Assembly (NCBI RefSeq): GCF_036346855.1
Contig: NZ_CP107841.1
Coordinates: forward strand, 558,001-622,000
Reading direction: 5' to 3'
Length of the DNA: 64,000 bases
Source of the DNA: Streptomyces europaeiscabiei
GTDB lineage: Bacteria; Actinomycetota; Actinomycetes; Streptomycetales; Streptomycetaceae
Below the pieces are notes generated by a model. It did no database searches, was not told the origin of the DNA, and saw only the letters and a program-made list of their open reading frames with translations. Position 1 is the first letter of the stretch. Every line of letters starts with the position of its first letter. The position numbers and the translations under genes are program-made. Below are positions 8,368 to 16,569 of this stretch, piece by piece.

Positions 8368-9801
8368 TCAGGAGCCCGGGGTGATCGACTCCGGGGTGTC
8401 GTAGAGGGAGGCCGACTCGGTCGTCGTGGTGTCGTCCGGCGGCGAGTCGGCCGACTCGGGGCTCTCCGGCGCCGTCGTGGGCTCGGAGGTCGGCGTCTCC
8501 GGCTGAGACGGGGGCGAGGTGGACGGGGTCACCGAGGACGAGGAGGGGCAGGGGCTCGCGCTGTCGTCGGCGTCCCGGCCCGTCGCGGTCTCCGTCGCGC
8601 CGTCGGCCTTCCGCCCGTCGTCCGTGGCTCCGCTCGGGGACGACGGGCACGGCTTGGGCGACTTCGAGGGCGGTTCCTCGGAGAACGACGTCGACACCGA
8701 CGGCGAGGGCTGGTTGACGGGCGGGGTGGTCTTCTTGTCCTTGCCGCCCGTGTCGCCGGAGGGGCGGGTGAACCATTCGTCGTGGTCGGGGTCGTAGAGG
8801 ACGAAGACGTTGATGATCACCGTCGAGCGCTCGACCACCACGACGTTCTGCGGCCGGTACGAGGGCCAGGAGTCGCCCTTCGGCTCGGGTGTGGTCTTCA
8901 GCGCGACCGGCGGCTTCAGCGGGTTGCCGCAGGCGCAGCGCACCCGGGGCACCCCTCGGTCGTCGACGAGGACGGCGGTCCCGGACTGCAGGACGGCCTG
9001 GTAGCTGGTGGCGGCGCCGTCGCGGTAGCCGTGGTTGGTGACGCGGGTGTCCATGCGCAGCTGCACCGGGGTGAGTGCGCGCAGATAGGCGGGTACGTCG
9101 GGGGACTCGACGCCGGCGACGGAGGCGAACGCGTCGTTCTTGGCGGGGTTCGCCCCGAGCACCTTGATCTGCTTCTCGACGTCGCAGCTGGCGACGTTGC
9201 GCGTACCGCCGTAGAGACCGGGGGACGAACCGTCCACGGCACGGGTCACATTGGCGGGTTCCGAGCTGCTCGGTGTGGCCGTGGGGGTCTCGGGCGGGGT
9301 GGAGCTGTCCGTGGCCGTCGACTCGGTGAACGGGTCGGGGCCGGACTTGCCCGCGGCCTGGAGGAAGACCTCTCCGCCGGCCGAACCGCCCGAGTCGTCG
9401 GAACGGGTGAGGACGATGATCAGGACCACGGCGACGACGGCCGCGGTGACCATGAGGGCGATACGGGGAGCGGACCGCCACCACGGATGGCCGGGGCTCG
9501 CGGGCTGCTGCCCGGAGTCGCCGGGGCCTGTGCCGCGCCCGCCGGGTCCCCCTGACCCGCCGCCGGAACCACCGGTTCCGCCCGGCCCTCCGGTGCCACC
9601 CGGGCCCGAGGCACCGCTCGGCGGCTCCGGGGGCACCCGGCCGCTCGGCCGCGTCGGGTCGGCCGGGGCGGGGCTGGGCTGCGACGGCCCGGACAGGGGG
9701 CCGGAGGGCGGTCCTGTCGGGCGGCCGGAGGACGGCTGTTCGGAGCTCACGGGTCTTCTCCCGCCGTAGGGCTGCTGCGGCGATTCAGATATTTCATCCA
9801 T
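8368..9801 (-). CDS. DUF6777-like membrane-anchored protein with low-complexity arms
   Basis: A 477-residue protein with three parts. The N-terminal cytoplasmic arm (about 1-105) is Pro/Gly/Ser-rich with GGTGG repeats. A single transmembrane helix follows (about 113-132, IALMVTAAVVAVVLIIVL). The extracellular globular domain (about 145-345) contains GTRNVASCDVEKQI and VRCACGNPLKPP and matches what I remember as DUF6777. The tail (about 350-477) is Ser/Pro/Thr-rich and may traverse the wall. The Cys residues likely form a disulfide. ATG start at 9801. Divergent from the streptophobe-type gene, so the 141 bases between hold promoters for both. Function unknown. Confidence 0.78.
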   Translation of the reverse strand: MDEISESPQQPYGGRRPVSSEQPSSGRPTGPPSGPLSGPSQPSPAPADPTRPSGRVPPEPPSGASGPGGTGGPGGTGGSGGGSGGPGGRGTGPGDSGQQPASPGHPWWRSAPRIALMVTAAVVAVVLIIVLTRSDDSGGSAGGEVFLQAAGKSGPDPFTESTATDSSTPPETPTATPSSSEPANVTRAVDGSSPGLYGGTRNVASCDVEKQIKVLGANPAKNDAFASVAGVESPDVPAYLRALTPVQLRMDTRVTNHGYRDGAATSYQAVLQSGTAVLVDDRGVPRVRCACGNPLKPPVALKTTPEPKGDSWPSYRPQNVVVVERSTVIINVFVLYDPDHDEWFTRPSGDTGGKDKKTTPPVNQPSPSVSTSFSEEPPSKSPKPCPSSPSGATDDGRKADGATETATGRDADDSASPCPSSSSVTPSTSPPSQPETPTSEPTTAPESPESADSPPDDTTTTESASLYDTPESITPGS

Positions 9802-9942
9802 TCAATGCCGCTTCGTTCCACAACAGGGCCATTGTGTGCTCTGGTCCCGTGCCCCCCGCAAGCCGAAGGGGCACCGCCGCAGGCCGAGGGGTTCCGAGCT
9901 CCCGGCGCGCGGAGTGCCTGCGCCGTGCTTAGCGTGGCAAGA

Positions 9943-11229
9943 GTGAGTCCCCAGACCCTGCCTCCTCGGCAGACGACAGCACCTGAGCGGGCGGTCGCCC
10001 GCCACGGCTGGCTCCAGGCCCTCGCCACCGTGCTGGCCGGGCTGGTCGCGATGATCGTGGTGGCGTCCCTCGGGCTGTGGGCGGCGGGTGCGGCGGACCT
10101 CCCGGACGGCGCGTTCCCCCGGGTCGTCGCGGCCACCGTCGTGACGGCGGTCGGCGGCACGATCGAACTCTCCGGCGGCGCCGGGTCCATCGCCGAGACC
10201 CAGGCGGGCCTGACCGTGATCCCGCTGTCGGTGACCCTCGTGGGCGCACTGGTGATCGCCGCCGGGTTCCTGCGGCCCCTGCGCCACCGGGCGGTCGCGG
10301 GGGCGGCCGAACTCGCGGGCTGGGCCGCCCGCATCGCCGTCCTGTGGCTGGCGGCGCTGATCGGCCTCGCCCTCGCGGCCCGGCAGACCTTCGACGTCTC
10401 GCTGGGCGACGTGGGCGACTTCTTCGGCACCTCCGCCGACGTGGGGTTCGAGACGGCCGTGGCGCCGACGGTGTTCTTCGGGCTGCTGTGGCTCGCAGGG
10501 GTCCTCGTCCTGGCGCTGCTGGTGTCGCGCGGGGCGCCGCTCCCGGCGCGGTTGCTGCGGTTCCAGGAGTCGGTGCGCCCGGCCGCGTACGCCATGGTCG
10601 GCCTGCTGCTGGCGTACGTCGGGCTCGGGCTGGTGATCGGCGTCGTGGTGGCACTGACCCGTGGGCACGCCGCCGAGACGACCGCGCTGATCCTGCTGGG
10701 CCTGCCGAACGTCATGTGGCTGACCTTCACGATCGGCCTGGGCGCCACCTGGGACAGCCAGGTCGAGGGGCCTTTCGGGCTGCCGATGCCGAAGATCCTC
10801 GACGAGGTCGTGCGCGGGCCCGACGTGTCCACCCTGAACCTGGGCTCGCTCGCCGAGTACGACGGCCGGGTGTGGTGGCTCCCGGTCGTGAACGTCGTGC
10901 TGCTGCTCGTCGCCGCGTTCGTGATGGCGGCCCGCTCCCCGGCCCGGACCCGGCTGTGGCAGCACGCCGTGCACATGGCGGCCGCCCTCGCGCTCACCGT
11001 CCTGATGATCTGCCTGATGGCCCGGATCTCCGCGCACTACGGACTGTCGGTCATCGGGATCGGCGACCTCGGCGGCGACCTGGGCGGGGAGTTGTTCCTG
11101 CGGCCACGACTGTGGTCCACGCTCGGGCTCGCCGTGCTCTGGGGACTCGTGACCGGGTTCCTGGGCGGAGCGCTGGCCAAGGGAGTGCGTCGGCGGGGCG
11201 CGGTCGACGCGGACGCCGACCGCCGGTAG
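9943..11229 (+). CDS. Streptophobe-family polytopic membrane protein
   Basis: A 428-residue membrane protein with about ten hydrophobic segments, of the actinomycete 'streptophobe' family (name refers to its strongly hydrophobic composition in Streptomyces). Visible family-like features: SGGAGSIAETQAGLTVIPLSVTLVGALV near the N terminus and GLPNVMWLTFTIGLGATW in the middle. GTG at 9943 was chosen over the in-frame ATG 138 bases upstream because the upstream stretch is Pro/Ala-rich and unlike the family. Function unknown. It ends in a strong hairpin facing the siderophore monooxygenase gene, so it marks the left limit of the siderophore cluster. Confidence 0.8.
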   Translation: MSPQTLPPRQTTAPERAVARHGWLQALATVLAGLVAMIVVASLGLWAAGAADLPDGAFPRVVAATVVTAVGGTIELSGGAGSIAETQAGLTVIPLSVTLVGALVIAAGFLRPLRHRAVAGAAELAGWAARIAVLWLAALIGLALAARQTFDVSLGDVGDFFGTSADVGFETAVAPTVFFGLLWLAGVLVLALLVSRGAPLPARLLRFQESVRPAAYAMVGLLLAYVGLGLVIGVVVALTRGHAAETTALILLGLPNVMWLTFTIGLGATWDSQVEGPFGLPMPKILDEVVRGPDVSTLNLGSLAEYDGRVWWLPVVNVVLLLVAAFVMAARSPARTRLWQHAVHMAAALALTVLMICLMARISAHYGLSVIGIGDLGGDLGGELFLRPRLWSTLGLAVLWGLVTGFLGGALAKGVRRRGAVDADADRR

Positions 11230-11231
11230 AC

Positions 11232-11257
11232 GGGCGGGCGCCGCGCGGCGCCCGCCC
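11232..11257. terminator. Perfect hairpin at the left border of the siderophore cluster
   Basis: 11-bp GC-only perfect stem (11232-11242 with 11247-11257), 4-base loop, directly after the streptophobe-type stop and 30 bases from the end of the convergent monooxygenase gene. Probably a bidirectional terminator. Confidence 0.7.
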
Positions 11258-11287
11258 CCGGTGTCAGCCGCTCATGGCGTCAGGCGC

Positions 11288-12619
11288 TCATGCCTCCGTC
11301 GTCGTCAGGTCCGTCGTGCGGCGGGCGAGGATGGAGTCGCAGATCTCGCCGGCGCGGACGGCCGTGGTGGAGAGCAGGGTCGAGGTGAGGCCGTGGGTGT
11401 GTTCGGTGCCGCCCTGGAGGTAGATGTCCGCGGTGACATCGGGGGCGGTGGCCACCCGGTGGTCACGGCCGACCTGCAAGGCGTCCTCGTCGTCGCGCAG
11501 GCAGAGTTTGCCGATCTCCCCCAGGTTGTCGCCGATGCCCCGCGGCCGGTAGCCCGTGGCGTGGACGAGGAGGTCGGCGGAGAGAACCTCGCGTTCCCCC
11601 GTCGGCAGGAACTCCACCGTCACCTTGACCTCGTCCGTGCCCGCCTCCACCTCGCGCAGGCGGGAGACGTTCATCATCCGCAGCCGCTCCCGGCCCTGGA
11701 CCTTCTCCTGGTACATGGACCGCGAGAGCGACTCGATCAGGTCCATGTCCACGACGGAGTAGTTGGTGCTGCGGTGGTAGTCGAAGAGCGACTGCTTCAC
11801 CTCGCGGGGCGCGCCGTAGTACAGGTCGACGGCCTCGGGGTCGAAGATCTTGTTGGCGAAGGGGCTGTCGTCGGCGGGTGTGTAGCCGTACTTGGCGAAC
11901 ACGGAGCAGATCTCGGCCTCGGGGAAGCTGCGGTGGAGGTAGTCCACGGCCTCCGCCGCGCTCTGTCCGGCGCCCAGGACGACGGCACGGCGTATCGGCC
12001 GTCCCGAGCGTTGGGCCTGTTCGACGCGGGGCAGCAACTCACTGGTGTGCCAGACACGGTCGGACAGGGCCGCGCCGGGCGGAAGGTGCGGTTCCAGGCC
12101 GGCGGCCACGCAGATGCTGCGGGCACGGCGGACGGTGAGCCGTTCCGGGTCGCCGGGGGTGCGGCTGGTGACGTCGAAGTAGCGGACCTCGCCGTCCCGG
12201 GTGACGGGGCGCACGGAGACGACCTCGGCGGAGTACTCGACGAGGTGCGCGACACGGGCGGCGGCCCACTCGAAGTAGTCGTGGAACTCGATGCGCAGGG
12301 GGAAGAGGGTCTTCAGGTTGAGGAAGTCGACGAGCCGGCCCCGGTCGCGCAGATAGCACAGGAAACTGAAGTCGCTGGTGGGATCGCGCATCGTCACCAG
12401 GTCCTTCAGGAAGGACACTTGCATGGTGGCGTCGTCGATCAGCATCCCCCGGTGCCATCCGAACCGGGGTTGTCTCTCCAGGAACCCGACCCGCAGCCCG
12501 CCCGCCGTACCGGCGTTCACGGACTGTTCATGGAGTGCGATGGCGAGTGCGAGATTCGATGGGCCGAATCCGATACCCAGTACGTCGTAGATTTCCGGCC
12601 CGGTGTGCAGCGTCGTCAC
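11288..12619 (-). CDS. L-ornithine N5-monooxygenase (siderophore biosynthesis, CchB-like)
   Basis: A flavin- and NADPH-dependent N-hydroxylating monooxygenase of about 443 residues that makes N5-hydroxy-L-ornithine, the hydroxamate precursor loaded by the NRPS. Motifs: FAD-binding GIGFGPSNLALA at the N terminus (GxGxxN type), QVSFLKDLVTMRDPTS, NADPH-binding VVLGAGQSAAEAV in the middle, and the terminal HATGYRP plus HTHGLTSTLLS block of the IucD/PvdA/CchB family. GTG 12619 follows AAAGG and is preferred; a GTG at 12649 has no site. It is transcribed divergently from the formyltransferase gene across an iron box at 12698-12716. Equivalent to cchB of the coelichelin cluster by family and position. 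Confidence 0.93.
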   Translation of the reverse strand: MTTLHTGPEIYDVLGIGFGPSNLALAIALHEQSVNAGTAGGLRVGFLERQPRFGWHRGMLIDDATMQVSFLKDLVTMRDPTSDFSFLCYLRDRGRLVDFLNLKTLFPLRIEFHDYFEWAAARVAHLVEYSAEVVSVRPVTRDGEVRYFDVTSRTPGDPERLTVRRARSICVAAGLEPHLPPGAALSDRVWHTSELLPRVEQAQRSGRPIRRAVVLGAGQSAAEAVDYLHRSFPEAEICSVFAKYGYTPADDSPFANKIFDPEAVDLYYGAPREVKQSLFDYHRSTNYSVVDMDLIESLSRSMYQEKVQGRERLRMMNVSRLREVEAGTDEVKVTVEFLPTGEREVLSADLLVHATGYRPRGIGDNLGEIGKLCLRDDEDALQVGRDHRVATAPDVTADIYLQGGTEHTHGLTSTLLSTTAVRAGEICDSILARRTTDLTTTEA

Positions 12620-12697
12620 CGCGTCATCGCCTTTCGTAGTACAGGTCACAGAGTTTCACAAGGTGGAACACAGCTCCCCCAGCAGAGACATGTTAGA

Positions 12698-12716
12698 TAA
12701 GGTAAGCCTTACCTAG
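12698..12716. promoter_or_regulatory. Iron box (DmdR1/IdeR-type) in the divergent hydroxylase-formyltransferase promoter
   Basis: A 19-bp element centred at 12707 with perfect 7-bp arms AGGTAAG/CTTACCT. It matches the DtxR/DmdR1 consensus TTAGGTTAGGCTAACCTAA at 14 of 19 positions. It lies 22 bases before the formyltransferase ATG and about 80 bases before the monooxygenase start, so Fe2+-loaded repressor could close both promoters. Confidence 0.85.
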
Positions 12717-12737
12717 CAACGGCTGAGGAGGGCTCAT

Positions 12738-13685
12738 ATGCGGGTCGTTATGTTCGGGTACCAGACCTGGGGACACCGGACACTGCAGGCACTGCTGGAT
12801 TCCGGCCACGAAGTGGTCCTGGCAGTCACCCATCCCAAGAGCGACCACGCGTACGAGAAGATCTGGAGCGACTCGGTCGCCGATCTCGCCGAACAGCACG
12901 GTGTGCCCGTGCTGCTGCGCAATCGCCCGGACGACGACGAACTCCTGCGCGTGCTCAAGGAGGCGGATCCGGACCTCATCGTCGCCAACAACTGGCGTAC
13001 CTGGCTGCCGCCCGAGATCTTCGATCTGCCACCGCACGGCACGCTCAACATCCATGACTCGCTGCTCCCCACGTACGCGGGGTTCTCCCCGCTCATCTGG
13101 GCGCTCATCAACGGCGAGAAGGAGGTCGGTGTCACGGCCCACCGCATGGACGCCGAACTCGACATGGGTGACGTGCTGTTGCAGCGTTCGGTGCAGGTCG
13201 GGCCGCACGACACGGCGACGGACCTGTTCCACCGCACGGTCGACCTGATCGGCCCGCTCGTCACCGACTCGCTCGAACTCATAGCCTCGGGCAAGGCCGT
13301 GTGGACACCCCAGGACCGCTCGCGGTCGAGCTTCTTCCACAAGCGGTCCCCCGAGGACAGCCGGATCGACTGGACCTGGCCCGCCGAGGACCTGGAACGG
13401 TTCGTACGGGCCCAGTCCGACCCGTATCCCAACGCGTTCACCCACCACCGCGGCGAACGGATCCGGATCGTCTCGGCCGCCGTGTCCGAGGGACGTTACG
13501 GCGGCACGCCTGGGCGGATCTTCATCCGGGAGGGCGACGGGATCGTCATCGTGGCCGGCGCCGAGGCCCGTTCCGGACGACTGCCGGGGCTGGTGGTCAA
13601 GCGGGTTCGGACGGAGGACGGCACGGAGTACGCGGCGACGGACTACTTCCGCACGATGGGCGGTTACCTGACGGCCCGCCCGTGA
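12738..13685 (+). CDS. Hydroxyornithine N5-formyltransferase (CchA-like, methionyl-tRNA formyltransferase fold)
   Basis: A 315-residue enzyme of the Fmt/ArnA formyltransferase family, expected to transfer a formyl group from N10-formyl-tetrahydrofolate to N5-hydroxyornithine. The catalytic Asn-His pair is in LNIHDSLLPTYAGFSPL (about residues 97-113) and the catalytic Asp in MDAELDMGDVL; the C-terminal OB-like part follows SRIDWTWPAEDLERFVRA. It is a stand-alone paralogue of the housekeeping tRNA enzyme and sits beside the ornithine hydroxylase, as cchA does beside cchB. ATG at 12738 with GAGGAGGG five bases upstream. A terminator separates it from the convergent ATPase gene. Confidence 0.93.
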   Translation: MRVVMFGYQTWGHRTLQALLDSGHEVVLAVTHPKSDHAYEKIWSDSVADLAEQHGVPVLLRNRPDDDELLRVLKEADPDLIVANNWRTWLPPEIFDLPPHGTLNIHDSLLPTYAGFSPLIWALINGEKEVGVTAHRMDAELDMGDVLLQRSVQVGPHDTATDLFHRTVDLIGPLVTDSLELIASGKAVWTPQDRSRSSFFHKRSPEDSRIDWTWPAEDLERFVRAQSDPYPNAFTHHRGERIRIVSAAVSEGRYGGTPGRIFIREGDGIVIVAGAEARSGRLPGLVVKRVRTEDGTEYAATDYFRTMGGYLTARP

Positions 13686-13787
13686 ACTCGCAGGGGTGAC
13701 GGGGGCCCGTACAGGACCCTTCACGGGTGACTGCCCGCCTCTCGACCCCTCACGAGCCCGTTGCCGCCCCGGACCCGTGAGCCCGAG

Positions 13788-13820
13788 GGCACCGTCGGCC
13801 GCACGTCGGCCGGCGGTGCC
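13788..13820. terminator. Hairpin between formyltransferase and uptake ATPase genes
   Basis: A 14-bp stem (13788-13801 with 13807-13820) with one G-U wobble and a 5-base loop. It ends one base before the ATPase stop codon and lies about 100 bases past the formyltransferase stop; probably bidirectional. Confidence 0.7.
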
Positions 13821-15002
13821 CTACACGGGCACCGGGTCCGAGTCCGCGTCCGTTCCCTCGTGGTGGCGGCCCATCGGGATGACCATGGGGGTACTGCTGA
13901 CAGGGTCCTCGCCGACGACGCAGCGCAGTCCGAAGACGTCCTCGACCATCGTGGCGGTGATGACGTCGGCGGGGGCGCCCTCGCCCGCGACACGCCCGTT
14001 CTTCATGGCGATGATGTGGTCGGCGTACCGACAGGCCTGGTTGAGGTCGTGCAGAACCATGACGACGGTGCGGCCCTGGTGCCGGTTGAGGTCGGTGACC
14101 AGGTCGAGGACGTCGATCTGGTGGGCGAGGTCGAGGTAGGTCGTCGGCTCGTCCAGCAGCATCACCGGGGTGCCCTGGGCGACGGCCATGGCGATCCAGG
14201 CGCGTTGCCGCTGTCCGCCGGAGAGTTCGTCGACGGGCCGGTGGGCGAGGTCGGTCATGGCGGTGGCCCGCAGCGCCTCGTGCACGGCCTCCTCGTCGCC
14301 CTGCGACCACTGCCGCCACCATGTCTGGTGCGGTGAACGCCCGCGCCCCACCAGGTCGATGACCGTCAGCCCCTCGGGGGCGACGGGGGTCTGCGGGAGG
14401 ATCCCGAGTTGCTGGGCGAGGGTGCGGGTCGGGATGGAGTGCACCGAGCGGCCGTCGAGGTGGACGGCGCCGGCCTTGGGCGTCAGCAGCCGGGCCAGGG
14501 CACGCAACAGGGTGGACTTGCCGCAGGCGTTGGCGCCGACGATCGCGGTGACGCGGCCGGTCGGGATCACCAGATCGAGATCCTCTACGACGATCCGGTC
14601 GTCGTAGGCCAGGCGAAGACCCTCGGCGCGCAGCTCGGGGCCGTCGGCACGGGAGCCGGCGCGGGGATCCGGACGCGGATCGGGGCGGGAACCCGTGGGG
14701 GAATCGGTGGGAGTGCCGGCACGGGAATCGGCCGGGACCTCGGCACGGGAATCGGCCGGGTCGTCTTCATGGGCGCCGACCGGGACTTCGGTACGGGAAT
14801 CGGCCGAGGCGCCCGCACGGGAGCCGGCCGAGGGCTCGTCAGGGGAGTCGGTGGGAACGTCGGCGCGGGACCCGGCCGCCGTGTCCGCACGGGAGTCGGG
14901 CGAGGCTTCGGCACGGGAATCGGACGGGGTGCCCGCACGGGAGTCGGACGAGGCTTCGGCACGGGCGTCGTCCTTCGTTACCGGTTCGAACTTCGATGAC
15001 AC
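13821..15002 (-). CDS. Siderophore ABC uptake ATPase with 14-copy octapeptide-repeat N-terminal extension
   Basis: A FepC/CchE-type ATPase that powers ferric-siderophore import with the two FecCD permeases upstream. The ATPase proper begins near residue 126: Walker A GANACGKST, signature LSGGQRQRAW, Walker B VMLLDEPTTYLD, then the H-loop VMVLHDLNQ. It is preceded by about 125 extra residues absent from ordinary homologues. Residues 14-125 are fourteen in-register octapeptides of the pattern RAxxxxDS (RAEASSDS, RAGTPSDS, RAEVPADS and so on), highly charged and disordered-looking. The extension seems translated: GTG 15002 has AGGAGG eight bases upstream, immediately after the permease stop (15007). 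Third functional gene of the iron-regulated import operon. Confidence 0.92.
   Translation of the reverse strand: MSSKFEPVTKDDARAEASSDSRAGTPSDSRAEASPDSRADTAAGSRADVPTDSPDEPSAGSRAGASADSRTEVPVGAHEDDPADSRAEVPADSRAGTPTDSPTGSRPDPRPDPRAGSRADGPELRAEGLRLAYDDRIVVEDLDLVIPTGRVTAIVGANACGKSTLLRALARLLTPKAGAVHLDGRSVHSIPTRTLAQQLGILPQTPVAPEGLTVIDLVGRGRSPHQTWWRQWSQGDEEAVHEALRATAMTDLAHRPVDELSGGQRQRAWIAMAVAQGTPVMLLDEPTTYLDLAHQIDVLDLVTDLNRHQGRTVVMVLHDLNQACRYADHIIAMKNGRVAGEGAPADVITATMVEDVFGLRCVVGEDPVSSTPMVIPMGRHHEGTDADSDPVPV
14628..14963 (-). repeat. 24-bp minisatellite (14 degenerate copies) inside the uptake ATPase gene
   Basis: About 336 bp made of 24-bp units encoding octapeptides RAxxxxDS, all in the reading frame of the ATPase. 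Best-preserved units give RAEASSDS, RAGTPSDS, RAEASPDS, RAEVPADS and RAGTPTDS; several others have drifted (PDEPSAGS, HEDDPADS, PTGSRPDP). A unit length of exactly eight codons means copy-number change keeps the frame. Confidence 0.85.
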
Positions 15003-15006
15003 GTCT

Positions 15007-16116
15007 TCAGCCTCCTGAACCGGCGCGGTTGGCGCGGATGAGCAGCCACAGCAGTACGGGTGCGCCGAGTACCCCGGTGACGATCCCGACCGGCAGTTCG
15101 GTGTCGGGAATGACCTTCCGGGCGGCGAGGTCGGACACGAGCACCATCACGGCACCGGTGAGCCCCGCCGCGACGGGTGGCGGGAACGGGGTGCCGGCCA
15201 GGCGCTGGGCGACCTGGGGTGCGGCGAGCGCCACGAAGGCGACGGGTCCGGCGGTCGCCGTGCCGAAGGCGACGAGCCCGACCGAGATGAGCAGGACGGC
15301 CACCCGGACGATGTGGACCCGGGTACCCAGGCCCTTGGCGACGTCGTCCCCGAGTTGCAGGACGCGGATCTGGCGGCCGAGCAGGATCGCCGGGGGCACG
15401 AGCACGGCCATGGTGATCGCGAGCGGGCCGATCTGTTCCCAGGTACGGCCGTTGAGGTTTCCGACGAGCCAGCCGAGGGCGGCCTGCGCCTGGAAGCGCT
15501 GGCCGCGGGCCAGGAGGTAGTCGGTGATGCTGGTGCAGATCCAGGCGATACCGATGCCGACGAGGACGATGCGGTAGCCGGTGGTGCCGCGTTTCCAGGC
15601 CAGGACGTACACCAGCAGCCCGGCGGTCAAGGCGCCCAGCAGACCCAGGGCCTGGGTGCTGAGGCCGCCGTCCCAGCCGAGGACGATCCCGGCGACGACC
15701 ACCGCGCCGGCGCCCTGGGTGATGCCCATCATGTCGGGGCTGGCCAGCGGGTTGAGCGTCACGGTCTGCAGAAGGGCCCCGGAGATGCCGAACGCGATGC
15801 CGACGAGCAGCCCGGCCAGGGCGCGCGGCAGCCGCAGTTCGTGCACGATCAGTTCGGTGCCGGGGTCGCCCGTGCCCACCAGGGCCTTCAGCACATCGGT
15901 GAGCGGGAGGTCGATGTCCCCGACGGAGGTCTCCACGGCGAACGCCAGGAACGCGGCGGCCGCGAGCAGCAGGGAGACGGCCAGCAGGCGGGGGCGTACG
16001 ACACCGGAGACGGGCGGCGCCGGGAACCGGAAGGGGAGGCGGTCGGCCGTGCGGCGCCTGGGGGTCGGATCCGCGGCGCCCTTCGAGGGCGGCACGGGCG
16101 CGAGGTCGGTCGTCAT
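15007..16116 (-). CDS. FecCD-family siderophore permease (second permease gene)
   Basis: A 369-residue polytopic permease of the BtuC/FecCD family, about ten transmembrane helices. Signatures: LRLPRALAGLLVGIAFGISGALLQ, NPLASPDMMGITQGAGAVV, and the ATPase-contact region GDDVAKGLGTRVHIVR, with GPVAFVALAAPQVAQRL. The first 60 residues are cytoplasmic and Pro/Arg-rich. It should pair with the permease at 16570-17610 and the downstream ATPase as one importer, like cchC/cchD. ATG 16116 overlaps the stop of the repeat frame upstream as ATGA, so translation may be coupled through that frame. Stop lies four bases before the ATPase GTG. Confidence 0.92.
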   Translation of the reverse strand: MTTDLAPVPPSKGAADPTPRRRTADRLPFRFPAPPVSGVVRPRLLAVSLLLAAAAFLAFAVETSVGDIDLPLTDVLKALVGTGDPGTELIVHELRLPRALAGLLVGIAFGISGALLQTVTLNPLASPDMMGITQGAGAVVVAGIVLGWDGGLSTQALGLLGALTAGLLVYVLAWKRGTTGYRIVLVGIGIAWICTSITDYLLARGQRFQAQAALGWLVGNLNGRTWEQIGPLAITMAVLVPPAILLGRQIRVLQLGDDVAKGLGTRVHIVRVAVLLISVGLVAFGTATAGPVAFVALAAPQVAQRLAGTPFPPPVAAGLTGAVMVLVSDLAARKVIPDTELPVGIVTGVLGAPVLLWLLIRANRAGSGG

Positions 16117-16568
16117 CGGCTCACAGCTCCACTGATTCGGTCGTCATGGACCGCCGGCGGCACGGTCTCGAAGGCCACGGACCGCCGATGCCGTGGCCCG
16201 GTGGCGACGGGGCCGCATTCCGGCGGCGCGGTGGCCACGGTGCCGCCGGTCCGTGGTTCACCGAATCCCGCCCGCGACCCACTCGGCTCTGCGGCCACGG
16301 GACCGCCGCTCCGCGGCTCGCCGGACAACAGCCGGAAACGCCACGGCTCGGCCGCCACGGGACCGCCGTTCGACGACTCACCGAACAACACCCGCGATCC
16401 CCGGGGCTCGGCGGCCACCGGCCCCCTGTTCCGAAGCTCGCCGGACAACACCCGCGACCCGCACAACTCGGCGGTCACGGGCAGGGTGACCCGCAGTTCG
16501 GCGGTCACCGGCCACGTCCCCCACGACTCACCGGCCATGGGCCCGCGCCTCCCCGGTCGAGAAGTCAT
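16113..16568 (-). CDS. Putative 151-residue repeat protein between the two permease genes
   Basis: An open frame that fits exactly between the permease genes: its ATG at 16568 is one base past the upstream permease stop, and its TGA overlaps the downstream permease ATG as ATGA. The product is mainly a tandem repeat. Residues about 30-109 are four 20-residue units of the form PVAAEPxGSRVLxGExRxGG, flanked by 10-residue half units (PVTAELRVTL, PVATGPRHRR). No signal peptide, membrane helix or known domain. It is either a small coupled protein or a translated spacer born by repeat expansion that keeps ribosomes moving between permease genes. Known coelichelin-type operons have no such gene. Coding status is inferred from the exact start/stop fit. 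Confidence 0.5.
   Translation of the reverse strand: MTSRPGRRGPMAGESWGTWPVTAELRVTLPVTAELCGSRVLSGELRNRGPVAAEPRGSRVLFGESSNGGPVAAEPWRFRLLSGEPRSGGPVAAEPSGSRAGFGEPRTGGTVATAPPECGPVATGPRHRRSVAFETVPPAVHDDRISGAVSR
16242..16481 (-). repeat. Four tandem 60-bp repeats between the permease genes
   Basis: Four 60-bp units in frame, each encoding a 20-residue unit starting PV(A/T)AE; the second to fourth are most alike. Half units flank the array. Divergence between copies is moderate, so the array is not a recent assembly artefact. Confidence 0.75.
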
Positions 16569-16569
16569 C

